A stretch of DNA of 64,000 bases, taken from NCBI GenBank assembly GCA_003327435.1, contig QOQV01000010.1:1-64000 (forward strand), in the 5' to 3' direction. Positions 26,438 to 35,427 of this stretch are shown one piece after another. This stretch comes from Ignavibacteriota bacterium. GTDB lineage: Bacteria; Bacteroidota; Ignavibacteria; UBA10030; BY39. The stretch's first letter is position 1. Every line of letters starts with the position of its first letter. Under the pieces are notes generated by a model. It worked only from the letters and a program-made list of their open reading frames with translations, was not told the DNA's origin and searched no databases. Position numbers and translations under genes: made by a program.

Positions 26438-27825
26438 ATCTTATCTTTTAGTAAAGTCCAATCATTATTTGATATTAACCTAATGAGAAAAATTCCAGTT
26501 ATGTACACAGTAGTCCCAACGATAACAGAAAATATTTCGTTTATATTTCTCATATATAATGTAATTATGCTAACTATACCAGCGAGCGCCATCAGTTGTA
26601 AAATATATTTTTTAATCTTTAATTCAAAAAATCTTTTAAAGCGAATGATCATGGAAATCATTATAAAGAATTCCACAAGAACAATTGACAATGCAGCTCC
26701 TACTACACCATAAATGTTAATCAATGAAAATAATAATATGGCATTTGAAATTAAACTTATAACAATCACTCTCAAATAATATCTTTCCTCACCAATCGCA
26801 ATTAAGCTAAAAGAAAATACTGAATTCATAATTGTGAATATGAAGTAAAATATTAATAATTTAAACACAAATGCTGAATTAATATACTCCACACCAAATA
26901 TCAATGTGATCAAGGGTTCAGCAAATATTAGACACAACATGGCAACAAATATTAACAATATCATAGTAATTCTCAATGTGGTATTGAAAAATACCTCTGT
27001 TAATTCTTTAGAAGAATTATAAATCCTGGTAAATGCCGGGAAAAATATTGAATAGTAATATCTATCCAGCATTAGCAGGAAGAAGATCAATTTATATGCT
27101 GCAGAAAAGATGCCTGCATCGTATGCACCTAAAAAAATGCCAATCAACAAAATTGGTAGATTTACATTCAATTGTGATAATACTGTAGCAAGAGATAATG
27201 GTAATGATTCTTTCAGAATAGTTGACCATTTGCGAATGGATAAGGCATACATTATTTTATTTTGTTTTAAATAGTCAATTCCCAGGTATAGTGCACAAAT
27301 CATATTAGCAAACAAGAAAGCCAGTCCAACTAAAACAACACTCTTTTTAAAATACAAAGCAACAACACAAAACAAGAAGTATGTAGAAGCTATTATCAGT
27401 TTACCAAGAGCTACAGGTTTCAAATTTTCTTTGGCTTGAAAATACCAGTCCAAAAAAAAAGCACTTGGTATTAAACTTAAAGAAAAATAAAAAACAAGGT
27501 TTTGTAAATCTGATTTACTATCCAGCAACAAGGTTATCACAATTATAATTATTAAAGCAAATAAAGCGAGTATAAAACGTATTGATGTCAATCTGGTTAC
27601 GAAATCAGCATTTTCTCCTGAGGATATTTTTTTGATACCAAATGGATTAAGCCAGTGAACGCTCAGTAACACTGCATAGCCATATATTGCGGTGGCAATG
27701 CTAATATATCCATAATCTTCTACTGAAAATACTCTAATAAGCAAAATCGTAGTTAAGAAACTCAAAATTCTACTACCAGATTCCCCAAAACTTACAAAAA
27801 AGATATTTTTGAAAAGTGTTTTCAA
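26428..27825 (-). CDS. Wzx-type polysaccharide flippase
   Basis: A 465-residue integral membrane protein with about 12-14 helices. The N-terminal block 'FVSFGESGSRILSFLTTILL' and 'FSVEDYGYISIATAIYGYA' is typical of the oligosaccharide flippase (MOP/PST) family. It would translocate a polyprenyl-linked glycan across the inner membrane. It overlaps the upstream GT4 gene by 4 bases and the downstream deacetylase-like gene by 10, so it is part of one translationally coupled unit. No wzy polymerase or ligase is recognised unless the DUF2723 protein upstream fills a transfer role. Confidence 0.88.
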   Translation of the reverse strand: MKTLFKNIFFVSFGESGSRILSFLTTILLIRVFSVEDYGYISIATAIYGYAVLLSVHWLNPFGIKKISSGENADFVTRLTSIRFILALFALIIIIVITLLLDSKSDLQNLVFYFSLSLIPSAFFLDWYFQAKENLKPVALGKLIIASTYFLFCVVALYFKKSVVLVGLAFLFANMICALYLGIDYLKQNKIMYALSIRKWSTILKESLPLSLATVLSQLNVNLPILLIGIFLGAYDAGIFSAAYKLIFFLLMLDRYYYSIFFPAFTRIYNSSKELTEVFFNTTLRITMILLIFVAMLCLIFAEPLITLIFGVEYINSAFVFKLLIFYFIFTIMNSVFSFSLIAIGEERYYLRVIVISLISNAILLFSLINIYGVVGAALSIVLVEFFIMISMIIRFKRFFELKIKKYILQLMALAGIVSIITLYMRNINEIFSVIVGTTVYITGIFLIRLISNNDWTLLKDKIWT

Positions 27826-28811
27826 TATATTGTTTGGTTGATTAGTTCTATGAGTTGAGACTCGCGTCTGGATTTGTGGAAGTTCTGAATTATGTAATTT
27901 CGTGCCAGAATACCATATTCTTCAGATTTTGATAATGCTTCTTTTATAGCATCAACCAATTTTGGGATATTTCCATACTCAACAATAAAACCAGCATTAT
28001 CAATTGCAGTCGGAATACCACCTCTATTTGTACCGACAGGAATGCACCCACATAACATTGCCTCACAAAGTGCATTTGGCAATCCTTCTGTGTATGATAC
28101 CTGGCAATAAACCTTTGCTTTTTGATAATACCTCAACAGTTCTTTTTGTGACACAAATTTTATTAATTCAATATTTTGAGGTAAATCGGTTTTAATTTTA
28201 TTTATTAAACTTTCAGATATCCCAATTATTACAAACTTAACATCCGAAATTTGTTGTGCAGCTTCAATTAATTTATCAAACCCCTTTTTGACAAAGCGCC
28301 ATTCATCCTCACATGCTCCAACACTTAACACAAATTTTTCTTTTGCACCTTCAGGAAACCATTCCTCTGGATCATATCCAGTTGGCAAATATACAAGATT
28401 ATTACCATCGTATTTTGCCAAACGCTTTGCCTCTACTATTAGGGAAGGATCAACAGCTAATACCTTTGTAGCATTTCTGATTGAATAACCTACAAGTTTT
28501 CCTTTCCACCAATTTAACCAGATACCATAATTAATTTCCCTGTAATCTGCTACATCCACTCCCCCAACTACAATAAAAGATTTTTTTTTAAATATCTTTG
28601 TTAATAGTACTACCAAGAATGAATATGTTGAAGCAAACCAGGTAAAAGTTAAATCTACTTTTGGTACTTTAGAAAGAATTTTTATAATAGCTGGAATGCC
28701 TTTTTCAATAATACTGAAAACATTATAATTTTTTTCAAAGAATATTTTATCTCTTATTATAAAATTGTTGTGAAGCGTTGAGGTAAACAAAATGTTTATT
28801 TTACCCGACAC
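27822..28811 (-). CDS. Glycosyltransferase family 4 protein
   Basis: A 329-residue GT-B enzyme. The C-terminal part has 'VGACEDEWRFVKKGFDKLI', 'VSYTEGLPNALCEAM', 'GCIPVGTNRGGIPTAI' and 'AGFIVEYG', the donor-binding region of GT4. The N-terminal half ('FSIIEKGIPAIIKIL', 'KVDLTFTWFAS') is short and diverged. It overlaps the GT9 gene by 11 bases and the flippase gene by 4. It is predicted to extend the lipid-linked glycan in the cytoplasm; the sugar is unknown. Confidence 0.87.
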   Translation of the reverse strand: MSGKINILFTSTLHNNFIIRDKIFFEKNYNVFSIIEKGIPAIIKILSKVPKVDLTFTWFASTYSFLVVLLTKIFKKKSFIVVGGVDVADYREINYGIWLNWWKGKLVGYSIRNATKVLAVDPSLIVEAKRLAKYDGNNLVYLPTGYDPEEWFPEGAKEKFVLSVGACEDEWRFVKKGFDKLIEAAQQISDVKFVIIGISESLINKIKTDLPQNIELIKFVSQKELLRYYQKAKVYCQVSYTEGLPNALCEAMLCGCIPVGTNRGGIPTAIDNAGFIVEYGNIPKLVDAIKEALSKSEEYGILARNYIIQNFHKSRRESQLIELINQTIY

Positions 28812-29883
28812 TAACAGCTCCAGTTTTTATTAACATCTTCTCTACCTGAAGGAATACCTCATTTACAGATATTTCGCGTATGCACTTAAACTTGTTCTCT
28901 TTTAATTTGCATTTTGCAGGTCTGGGAGAGTAATAAAAACAAGGACTGCATTCCAATTCGTGTCTAACCAGGATATAATCGGTCATCCATGGATGGACAT
29001 AATTAGGATTTGTATAAGCAAAAATTGTCACAACTGGCAATTGTAATCCAGATGCTATATGCATAAGCCCGGAATCATTCACCACAAACACTTTACATTT
29101 TCTCATAAGTGCAGCAGTGGTCATTAAAGATTTCACTTTTACAACATAACAAGCCGTACCTGTTAATGAATTAATGTTATCATTCAGTTCATATTCATCT
29201 GGGCCGCCGAAAAGTAGCACTTTAGCTTTGTACTTATCTATTAAAATTTTGGCTAACTCTGCAAATTTTTCAGGTGCCCACCTACGATTAATATGATTCT
29301 TCAAAGTAGCTGAACCAGCATGAAAACCAACAATTAAATCGGATGAATTTATTTGTGCATCGATTAACCATTGCTCTGCGCTGGTCTCATCATCCTTTGT
29401 TAATATGACCTGAAGTGGAGGCACAGCTTGGGAAACATTTATGTTCAGAAACTCGAGTAGAGCTACATTTTCTAACACATTATGTTTTAAATCGTCTTCT
29501 TTAATTTTCCTGTTATTAAGAAAATTTAATGAGCGGAAGTTGGTATGGTTATAAATATGTCCAATTCTAATAGGTGCACCAATAAGAAAACTTATCAAAT
29601 TGTAAGGCCAGCGATTTGATGGATAAACATTAATTGTTGCATCGTATCTAATTTTCCTAAGCTCCAATACAAAGAGTAAGGATTTAACAGGATTCTCTTT
29701 CATGAAATTCCAGTAATAGACATTAGAAATATCCGGATTACGCAGATATAATTCTTCCACCCCCTTAAACATAGAAAGCAAATCTATTTGAGAAGATTCA
29801 TATTTTTGTCTTAGCAATTTCAGGGCTGGCGAGAACATCAGAGCATCACCAATTCCAGAAAGTGCTATTATCAAAATCTTCAT
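28801..29883 (-). CDS. Glycosyltransferase family 9 (heptosyltransferase-like)
   Basis: A 360-residue protein. The start 'MKILIIALSGIGDALMFSPA' is the GT9 signature (ADP-heptose:LPS heptosyltransferase family); 'GFHAGSATLKNHINRRWAP' and 'VVNDSGLMHIASGLQLPVVT' complete it. The family normally transfers L,D-heptose to LPS core, but in this phylum GT9 members also serve other surface glycans. A Cys-rich C-terminal stretch ('ECSPCFYYSPRPAKC') is also seen in other GT9 proteins. It is preceded by the DUF2723 gene (21 bases) and overlaps the next GT4 gene by 11. Confidence 0.88.
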   Translation of the reverse strand: MKILIIALSGIGDALMFSPALKLLRQKYESSQIDLLSMFKGVEELYLRNPDISNVYYWNFMKENPVKSLLFVLELRKIRYDATINVYPSNRWPYNLISFLIGAPIRIGHIYNHTNFRSLNFLNNRKIKEDDLKHNVLENVALLEFLNINVSQAVPPLQVILTKDDETSAEQWLIDAQINSSDLIVGFHAGSATLKNHINRRWAPEKFAELAKILIDKYKAKVLLFGGPDEYELNDNINSLTGTACYVVKVKSLMTTAALMRKCKVFVVNDSGLMHIASGLQLPVVTIFAYTNPNYVHPWMTDYILVRHELECSPCFYYSPRPAKCKLKENKFKCIREISVNEVFLQVEKMLIKTGAVSVG

Positions 29884-29904
29884 TTATTTTATCGCCAGGA
29901 ATAT

Positions 29905-32589
29905 TTACTTCGATATTGTATCTTTTGGTAAATTCCTGCTTTTAGCTTCTAATTCTAAAATTCTACTACGGATTGAGGGGTCGTTCGGATAAAAAGCTAA
30001 AACCCGGTTAAGAACATCGATAGCTTTTTTATAATCTTCTCGAGCTTCATAAATCTCCAGCAATATTCTATATGGATTATAATAAGTAGAAATTTCAGCT
30101 TGATTAGAATTGATCAATTTCCAGCATTCTTTTTCCAGATACTTGGCATATTCTTCCTGTTTTGATTTGTCACCGAGTTTTGAATAGAAGGACATGACAT
30201 CAGCAGCAAGTCGCCAATCAAATTTTACACCATTAATTGGAATTACTTCGTCCATTTTATGCAATATTTGAAGAGCTTTCTCTGGATTTTTTTCTACATT
30301 TTGATAATAGATTGCCAAGCGTATAAAACCTGAACGGTAATTTACACTCAGACGTGTAATGTTTTCATCGAAATATATTGTAGTATCATTAAGACCTCTA
30401 TAAAGATATCCGTATTGAGGTTCTTTTGATGGTATGACATTTTCAGCAAGAACATTTGCTTCCATAATATCTTTATGAATACCTGATTCTGGAGAAGTTT
30501 TGACTGGTTTCAGGCGCCATGCCAGTCCATCCATCCACATATATTCGTCCAAACCGATCTTACTATCAGGAGAAACAGTCACAGCAAAGTAAATAGGACG
30601 CTCCCACTTATTTGTCATAATTATATCTCTAACCATTATATCCTGAACTCTAAGAAGATTATATTGACCATAAGAAACAGTGGGTTTCATAGTGAAGGTG
30701 ATTTTACCAGCATTAATTAGAGCTGTATCAGCAATTCCGAATTTCTGAAACACCTCTTTTGGTACTGGAATACTCATCTGTCGTGTGTTCCACTGTATAG
30801 GTTGAAGGTTGTCAATCTGTTCATCGGTAAAGCTTATTGGTACTTTTTTAGCACCGTGAGGTTCATAATTTTTCAATTGTTTGATATACCAGGAAGTATT
30901 TACGAGGCTCAAATTGACAATTCTAATATCGCGCCTCACACCCTCTACATCCTGTAAATACCAGAGTGGAAATGTGTCATTATCACCATTAGTAAAAATT
31001 ATAGCATCTTTTTCACAGGTTTGAAGAATGTTATATGAATAATCCCATGCTACATAGTTTTTACTGCGATCCCTTTCATGCCAATTAATTCTTAAAAAAT
31101 TAATAGGAACTGCAAAAAGGAAAACAGACAGGACGACGATATTCGCAGTATTTTGAAGATTTGGTGATTTGAGATATTTTTTTAAAAAATCAACTATACC
31201 AATTAATCCAATCGCAATCCACATTGAAAAAACGAAGAATGAACCCACATAGAAATAATCACGTTCGCGCGGTTGTGGTTCTTGTTGATTCTGATAAAGT
31301 GCCAGAATTACACCCATTATTAAAAACAAAACCAAGAAAGGTAACGCCATCTTCCAATCCTTACGAAAATGATAATACAAACCTAAAAGTCCAAGTAAAA
31401 AGGGTATTCCCAGCGTATCCTTCCAGCTGACACCAGCATCCTGCCAATCTCCCTCTACACCAACATAATTCCATAAAAGATATCTGGTATACATATGATT
31501 TATTTGATAACGCCACATAAAGTCCATATCACTTGAATAATTCTGCCATGTGGGAGTGTGCATTGGTTCGCGACTATATCTCCTTTGCAATACAGGTGCT
31601 TCACCATATTGTTCTCTTCCAAGATAACTTACCAACCTTGCCATATTGCTCGGATCGTTTTCGTTCATAGGCATATTTGGTACATTTGCTCTTATTAACA
31701 CAAGAGTATAGGTAGAATAACCTAATACAATCAACAGAAATGAGAGTAATGCAATATTAAGCATCTTCATCTTATTTTTTATAGAATAGTACACGCCATA
31801 TAATGAACCAATGATTAAAATTATTGGTATATAAGTTAAAATTTCGCTCTTTGTACCTCCAAACTCACCGTCAAGCAAAGATGGAAGGTATTTAACAACA
31901 CCCGGATATATTACAAAAAATATGATGAGTGAAATAATACTAAACTTTATGAATGTTGGGGTATTGAATTCATAGTTTTTAAAATAAATAATTAAAAGGA
32001 CTGTAAAGATTGTTAGAACCGCTAAAAGGTGAACACCTACCGATAAACCAATCAAATATGCAATTATAAAAATATACTTTTCGTTATGTGCCTCGTGTGA
32101 ATGATCATACCATTTAATTATTAACCAGATAATCAATGCTACGAATAACATACTCAAACCGTAAACTTCAGCTTCTGTTGCGTTGAACCAGAAAGTAGTG
32201 CTGTAAGCCAAAGATAATGCCCCGATGATTGAAGCTCCATAGACAGTTAATTGATCTATGAACTTTTCTGGATAACCTCTAAAAGCTATTATTACTCTAA
32301 CAGTTACAAGAAATAATAATGTAACTGTTATAGCACTGGAAAGAGCTGATATAAGATGCATTTTAACAGCAAAATCGCTTATAATAGGTAACCATCCTAC
32401 CAAACGCCCAAGCAATAAGAACAACGGGGCTCCAGGTGGATGTGGCACCTGTAAAAGATATGCTGCAGCACAAAATTCACCAACATCCCAGAAAACAACT
32501 GTTGGTGGAAGAGTAAGATAATAAACAAAAAGCGATGCAAAAAATACAAAAAAAGCTGAAAACTTATAAAATAAATTCTTTTGTTTCAT
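29905..32589 (-). CDS. DUF2723 GT-C-like membrane protein with C-terminal TPR-like region
   Basis: An 894-residue protein with about 12 transmembrane helices. The start 'LTLPPTVVFWDVGEF' and 'YLLQVPHPPGAPLFLLLGRL' is the DUF2723 hallmark: an acidic residue in the first periplasmic loop, as in protein O-mannosyltransferase-like GT-C enzymes. A soluble periplasmic part follows ('YSYNILQTCEKDAIIFTNGDNDTFP') and the end has TPR-like helices (about 760-885). It probably transfers a sugar from a polyprenyl donor to an exported protein or glycan. It lies at the head of the glycan gene row with GAGG before the ATG. A TTGCAA-type promoter may precede it. Confidence 0.85.
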   Translation of the reverse strand: MKQKNLFYKFSAFFVFFASLFVYYLTLPPTVVFWDVGEFCAAAYLLQVPHPPGAPLFLLLGRLVGWLPIISDFAVKMHLISALSSAITVTLLFLVTVRVIIAFRGYPEKFIDQLTVYGASIIGALSLAYSTTFWFNATEAEVYGLSMLFVALIIWLIIKWYDHSHEAHNEKYIFIIAYLIGLSVGVHLLAVLTIFTVLLIIYFKNYEFNTPTFIKFSIISLIIFFVIYPGVVKYLPSLLDGEFGGTKSEILTYIPIILIIGSLYGVYYSIKNKMKMLNIALLSFLLIVLGYSTYTLVLIRANVPNMPMNENDPSNMARLVSYLGREQYGEAPVLQRRYSREPMHTPTWQNYSSDMDFMWRYQINHMYTRYLLWNYVGVEGDWQDAGVSWKDTLGIPFLLGLLGLYYHFRKDWKMALPFLVLFLIMGVILALYQNQQEPQPRERDYFYVGSFFVFSMWIAIGLIGIVDFLKKYLKSPNLQNTANIVVLSVFLFAVPINFLRINWHERDRSKNYVAWDYSYNILQTCEKDAIIFTNGDNDTFPLWYLQDVEGVRRDIRIVNLSLVNTSWYIKQLKNYEPHGAKKVPISFTDEQIDNLQPIQWNTRQMSIPVPKEVFQKFGIADTALINAGKITFTMKPTVSYGQYNLLRVQDIMVRDIIMTNKWERPIYFAVTVSPDSKIGLDEYMWMDGLAWRLKPVKTSPESGIHKDIMEANVLAENVIPSKEPQYGYLYRGLNDTTIYFDENITRLSVNYRSGFIRLAIYYQNVEKNPEKALQILHKMDEVIPINGVKFDWRLAADVMSFYSKLGDKSKQEEYAKYLEKECWKLINSNQAEISTYYNPYRILLEIYEAREDYKKAIDVLNRVLAFYPNDPSIRSRILELEAKSRNLPKDTISK

Positions 32590-32610
32590 TAATTCCTCAT
32601 TTTAATTACA

Positions 32611-32640
32611 AATTTATTAAATATATCTCAAATCTTGCAA
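32611..32640 (-). promoter_or_regulatory. Possible promoter before the DUF2723/glycan genes
   Basis: On the minus strand TTGCAA (32640-32635), an 18-base spacer and TAAATT (32616-32611), 21 bases before the ATG. The -35 is the same as in the strong promoters of this window; the -10 is weak. Confidence 0.35.
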
Positions 32641-32654
32641 AAACACAAGAATAG

Positions 32655-33779
32655 TTATATTGCTAATTTTGAAACGATCTCGTCAGTAATCAGATATCCT
32701 TTTGTAGTCAAGCGTAAAATATTTTGTTCAAATGTTGCAAAATTATCCTCAACAAGTTTATTAATTTCTTCAATGTTAGGTTTAATGAAATCTTTATTAA
32801 ACATTTTATTCATTTTTTTAAAATCAATGCCACCATTTCTCAAACCTAAAAACAGCATCTCATTTATAATTTGCGTTTCCGTAAGCTCCTCGCTATCAGC
32901 AACTGGCAAAAGATTATTATTCAACCGACTATAATAGCTGAATATGGTATCAACATTCCACCATCTTTTCCAATTCCAGAAGGAGTGAGCTGATGGTCCA
33001 CAACCAATGTAATTTGAGTGATTCCAGTAATTTAAATTATGTTTTGATTCATATCCAGATTTGGCAAAATTTGAAACCTCATATTGTTTAAAACCATTTT
33101 GTGTTAAAAAATTGATAACAAACTCCATCATCATAGCTTCTAACTCTTCTGGCACAGGTTTGATTTTTGATTCTCGCACCATACTTGCCAATGGAGTATT
33201 TTGTTCAATAATTAACGAGTAGGCTGAGATATGTTTTAAAGGATATGAAATCGCTTGTGTTAAATTATTTTCAAGCGTACTAATTGTCTGTGTTGGTAAG
33301 GCATATATCAAATCTATTGAAACATTCTCAAATCCTGCATTCAATGCATCTATGATACATTTCCTGGCTTCTTCTGAATTATGAATTCGATTAAGAAATT
33401 TCAGATCCTCATCCATAAAGGATTGTACACCAATGCTGATACGATTTATTCCAGAATTTCTATATGCTTTTAATTTTTTTTCATTTACTGTACCTGGATT
33501 TACTTCAATAGTAACTTCAGGAGAGGTACTTAACTGAAATGATTTATTGATTTCTTTCAGGATGGTTTCCACCTGCGATTGATCCAAAATGCTTGGAGTT
33601 CCGCCACCCAAGTAAATCGTTGAAAAGTTTTCATCCCGATACTTTTCACTATATAGATTGATTTCTTTTAATAAAAATGAAATAAAAATATCAAAGTCTT
33701 TATTATCAGCAAGTGAATAGAAGTCACAGTAAACACATTTGCGCTGGCAAAATGGGATATGTATATAAATTCCAGCCAT
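32655..33779 (-). CDS. hemW: Radical SAM haem chaperone HemW
   Basis: A 374-residue protein. 'YIHIPFCQRKCVYCDFYS' gives the CxxxCxxC motif for the radical-SAM [4Fe-4S] cluster plus the extra HemW Cys; 'YLGGGTPSIL', 'EVNPGTVNEKKL', 'RISIGVQSF' and the C-terminal HemN domain ('EVSNFAKSGYESKHNLNYW') agree. HemW lacks coproporphyrinogen oxidase activity and delivers haem, which fits a genome making cytochromes c. It starts 4 bases after the second signal peptidase gene in the lepA-lepB-lepB-hemW row. Confidence 0.93.
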   Translation of the reverse strand: MAGIYIHIPFCQRKCVYCDFYSLADNKDFDIFISFLLKEINLYSEKYRDENFSTIYLGGGTPSILDQSQVETILKEINKSFQLSTSPEVTIEVNPGTVNEKKLKAYRNSGINRISIGVQSFMDEDLKFLNRIHNSEEARKCIIDALNAGFENVSIDLIYALPTQTISTLENNLTQAISYPLKHISAYSLIIEQNTPLASMVRESKIKPVPEELEAMMMEFVINFLTQNGFKQYEVSNFAKSGYESKHNLNYWNHSNYIGCGPSAHSFWNWKRWWNVDTIFSYYSRLNNNLLPVADSEELTETQIINEMLFLGLRNGGIDFKKMNKMFNKDFIKPNIEEINKLVEDNFATFEQNILRLTTKGYLITDEIVSKLAI

Positions 33780-33783
33780 CAGT

Positions 33784-34509
33784 TTACCATACCAACATAC
33801 CTAAACGATTCCATCGAATTTTGTGTATAAAACTTTTCACCATATTATCCATATTTAACGACCAGTATACAAGTACTACTTTCCCGATAATATCTTTCTC
33901 TGGTATCGGTCCAAAATTACGACTATCAACACTATTTGTAACATTATCACCAACAAAATAATAAAAATCATTTTGAAATTTGTAATGATTTACAGGTTTG
34001 TCATTTATGTAAATTAAACTATCTGACCTGATCTCTACCTTGTTACCATCTCTGAGAATTAAAGGTTTTAAATCATTGATATTTGTTTTATCTACATATA
34101 TATGGTCACCTTCTTCAGGCAAGCAATACTGTGTATTATTTATTTTGATAGAATCACCGGGTCCAGCCACACATCTTTTAACAAAAGTCATAGGGTTTGA
34201 ATCTTTACCATCAAAATTATATAAATAAAAAGCGACCACATCTCCCTTCTTGGGTTTGCTGAAAGACAATATCTTTGTGGGTTTTATTTCGATATTTGTT
34301 AACGGGATATAATTTGGGATTTTTAGATTATAATAAAACTTGTTTACAACAACAAAATCTCCGGGTAAAAGTGTCTTTTCCATAGATGAACTTGGAATCT
34401 TAAGAGTATCCAGAAAGAACATTTTTAATAAATAAGCAAGCAATATCACTATAAAAGTTATCTGAAGGATATCCTTCAACTTAATTATTTTTTTCTTCCA
34501 TTCCTTCAT
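33784..34509 (-). CDS. lepB: Signal peptidase I (second, shorter copy)
   Basis: A 241-residue S26 peptidase with one N-terminal membrane helix ('LQITFIVILLAYLLKMFFL'). The catalytic Ser lies in 'PSSSMEKTLLPGD' and the Lys base in 'FVKRCVAGPGDSI'; 'GDNVTNSVDSRNFGPIP' is box E. It removes signal peptides at the outer face of the inner membrane. It is only 3 bases downstream of a 299-residue paralogue, so the pair is a tandem duplication that has since diverged. Confidence 0.93.
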   Translation of the reverse strand: MKEWKKKIIKLKDILQITFIVILLAYLLKMFFLDTLKIPSSSMEKTLLPGDFVVVNKFYYNLKIPNYIPLTNIEIKPTKILSFSKPKKGDVVAFYLYNFDGKDSNPMTFVKRCVAGPGDSIKINNTQYCLPEEGDHIYVDKTNINDLKPLILRDGNKVEIRSDSLIYINDKPVNHYKFQNDFYYFVGDNVTNSVDSRNFGPIPEKDIIGKVVLVYWSLNMDNMVKSFIHKIRWNRLGMLVW

Positions 34510-34512
34510 TTA

Positions 34513-35412
34513 TTATTTAACAATTTTCCCTATTCGATTAAATCGTATAGAGGCAAGTTTATTTCCGATATCCCAGAGTGGAATATCAGGATTCCAACTC
34601 CAATAAAGTATTAATGGTGTTCCGACTACATCCTTTTCAGGAATGAACCCCCAGAATCTACTATCCAGGCTATTGTCACGATTATCCCCCATACCAAAAA
34701 CATAATCTCTTTCGACTGTGTATTCATTTCTTTCGACACCATCAACAAAAATTTTTCCATCTTTCAATATTATATCATGACCTTCACGCTTGATAAAAAT
34801 TTCCCATTGTTCAAAATTATCAGGATTGAGTTTAATCACATCACCTTTCTTAGGTATTCTAATAGGTCCATAGTTATCTTCGTTATATGGAGCACCTTTA
34901 GGAAAGATTCTCGGATCTGCATAATTCGGAGGTTTAATTAAACCGGAATTAAAATTAATATTTCGCGGTGGTTCAGATACTTTACCATTTACATAAACGA
35001 TACGATTAATAATTTGTAAGGTATCACCAGCAATTGCAATTGCTCTTTTAAGATAATAAGCAAACGGTTCAGCTTCTACTTCATCACGCATACCAGGAAA
35101 AGCAAACACAATTACGTCACCTCTTTCGACCTTCCACAAGGCTGGTAGTTTGAAATACGGAATTTTGACATCTGTAAAAGGTATGGTTCTTGGTGTCGTA
35201 CCTCCAAAAACAAATTTGTTAACAAGTAAAAAATCACCGGGTAAAATCTCCTTTTCCATCGAACCGGTTGGTACTTCAAATGAGGCAATAACAAAGCTAT
35301 TAAGCACCAGAAAAATTAGAAGTATAGTACCAGTTTCCTTAAGAAAATGGATTGTTTTTTCTTTAAATGATAACTTTTCCGGTCTTTCTTTTTCTGATTT
35401 CTGTTTTGTCAT
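34513..35412 (-). CDS. lepB: Signal peptidase I (first, longer copy)
   Basis: A 299-residue S26 peptidase. After a charged 20-residue N-tail comes a membrane helix ('TGTILLIFLVLNSFVIASF'), then Ser in 'PTGSMEKEILPGD', Lys in 'YLKRAIAIAGDTL' and box E 'GMGDNRDNSLDSRFWGFIP'. An insertion of about 45 residues between the Lys block and box E explains the larger size relative to the next copy. It follows lepA by 15 bases, the common lepA-lepB arrangement. Many exported T9SS and lipid-linked substrates are expected in this organism. Confidence 0.94.
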   Translation of the reverse strand: MTKQKSEKERPEKLSFKEKTIHFLKETGTILLIFLVLNSFVIASFEVPTGSMEKEILPGDFLLVNKFVFGGTTPRTIPFTDVKIPYFKLPALWKVERGDVIVFAFPGMRDEVEAEPFAYYLKRAIAIAGDTLQIINRIVYVNGKVSEPPRNINFNSGLIKPPNYADPRIFPKGAPYNEDNYGPIRIPKKGDVIKLNPDNFEQWEIFIKREGHDIILKDGKIFVDGVERNEYTVERDYVFGMGDNRDNSLDSRFWGFIPEKDVVGTPLILYWSWNPDIPLWDIGNKLASIRFNRIGKIVK

Positions 35413-35427
35413 CTCTTCATCCTATAT

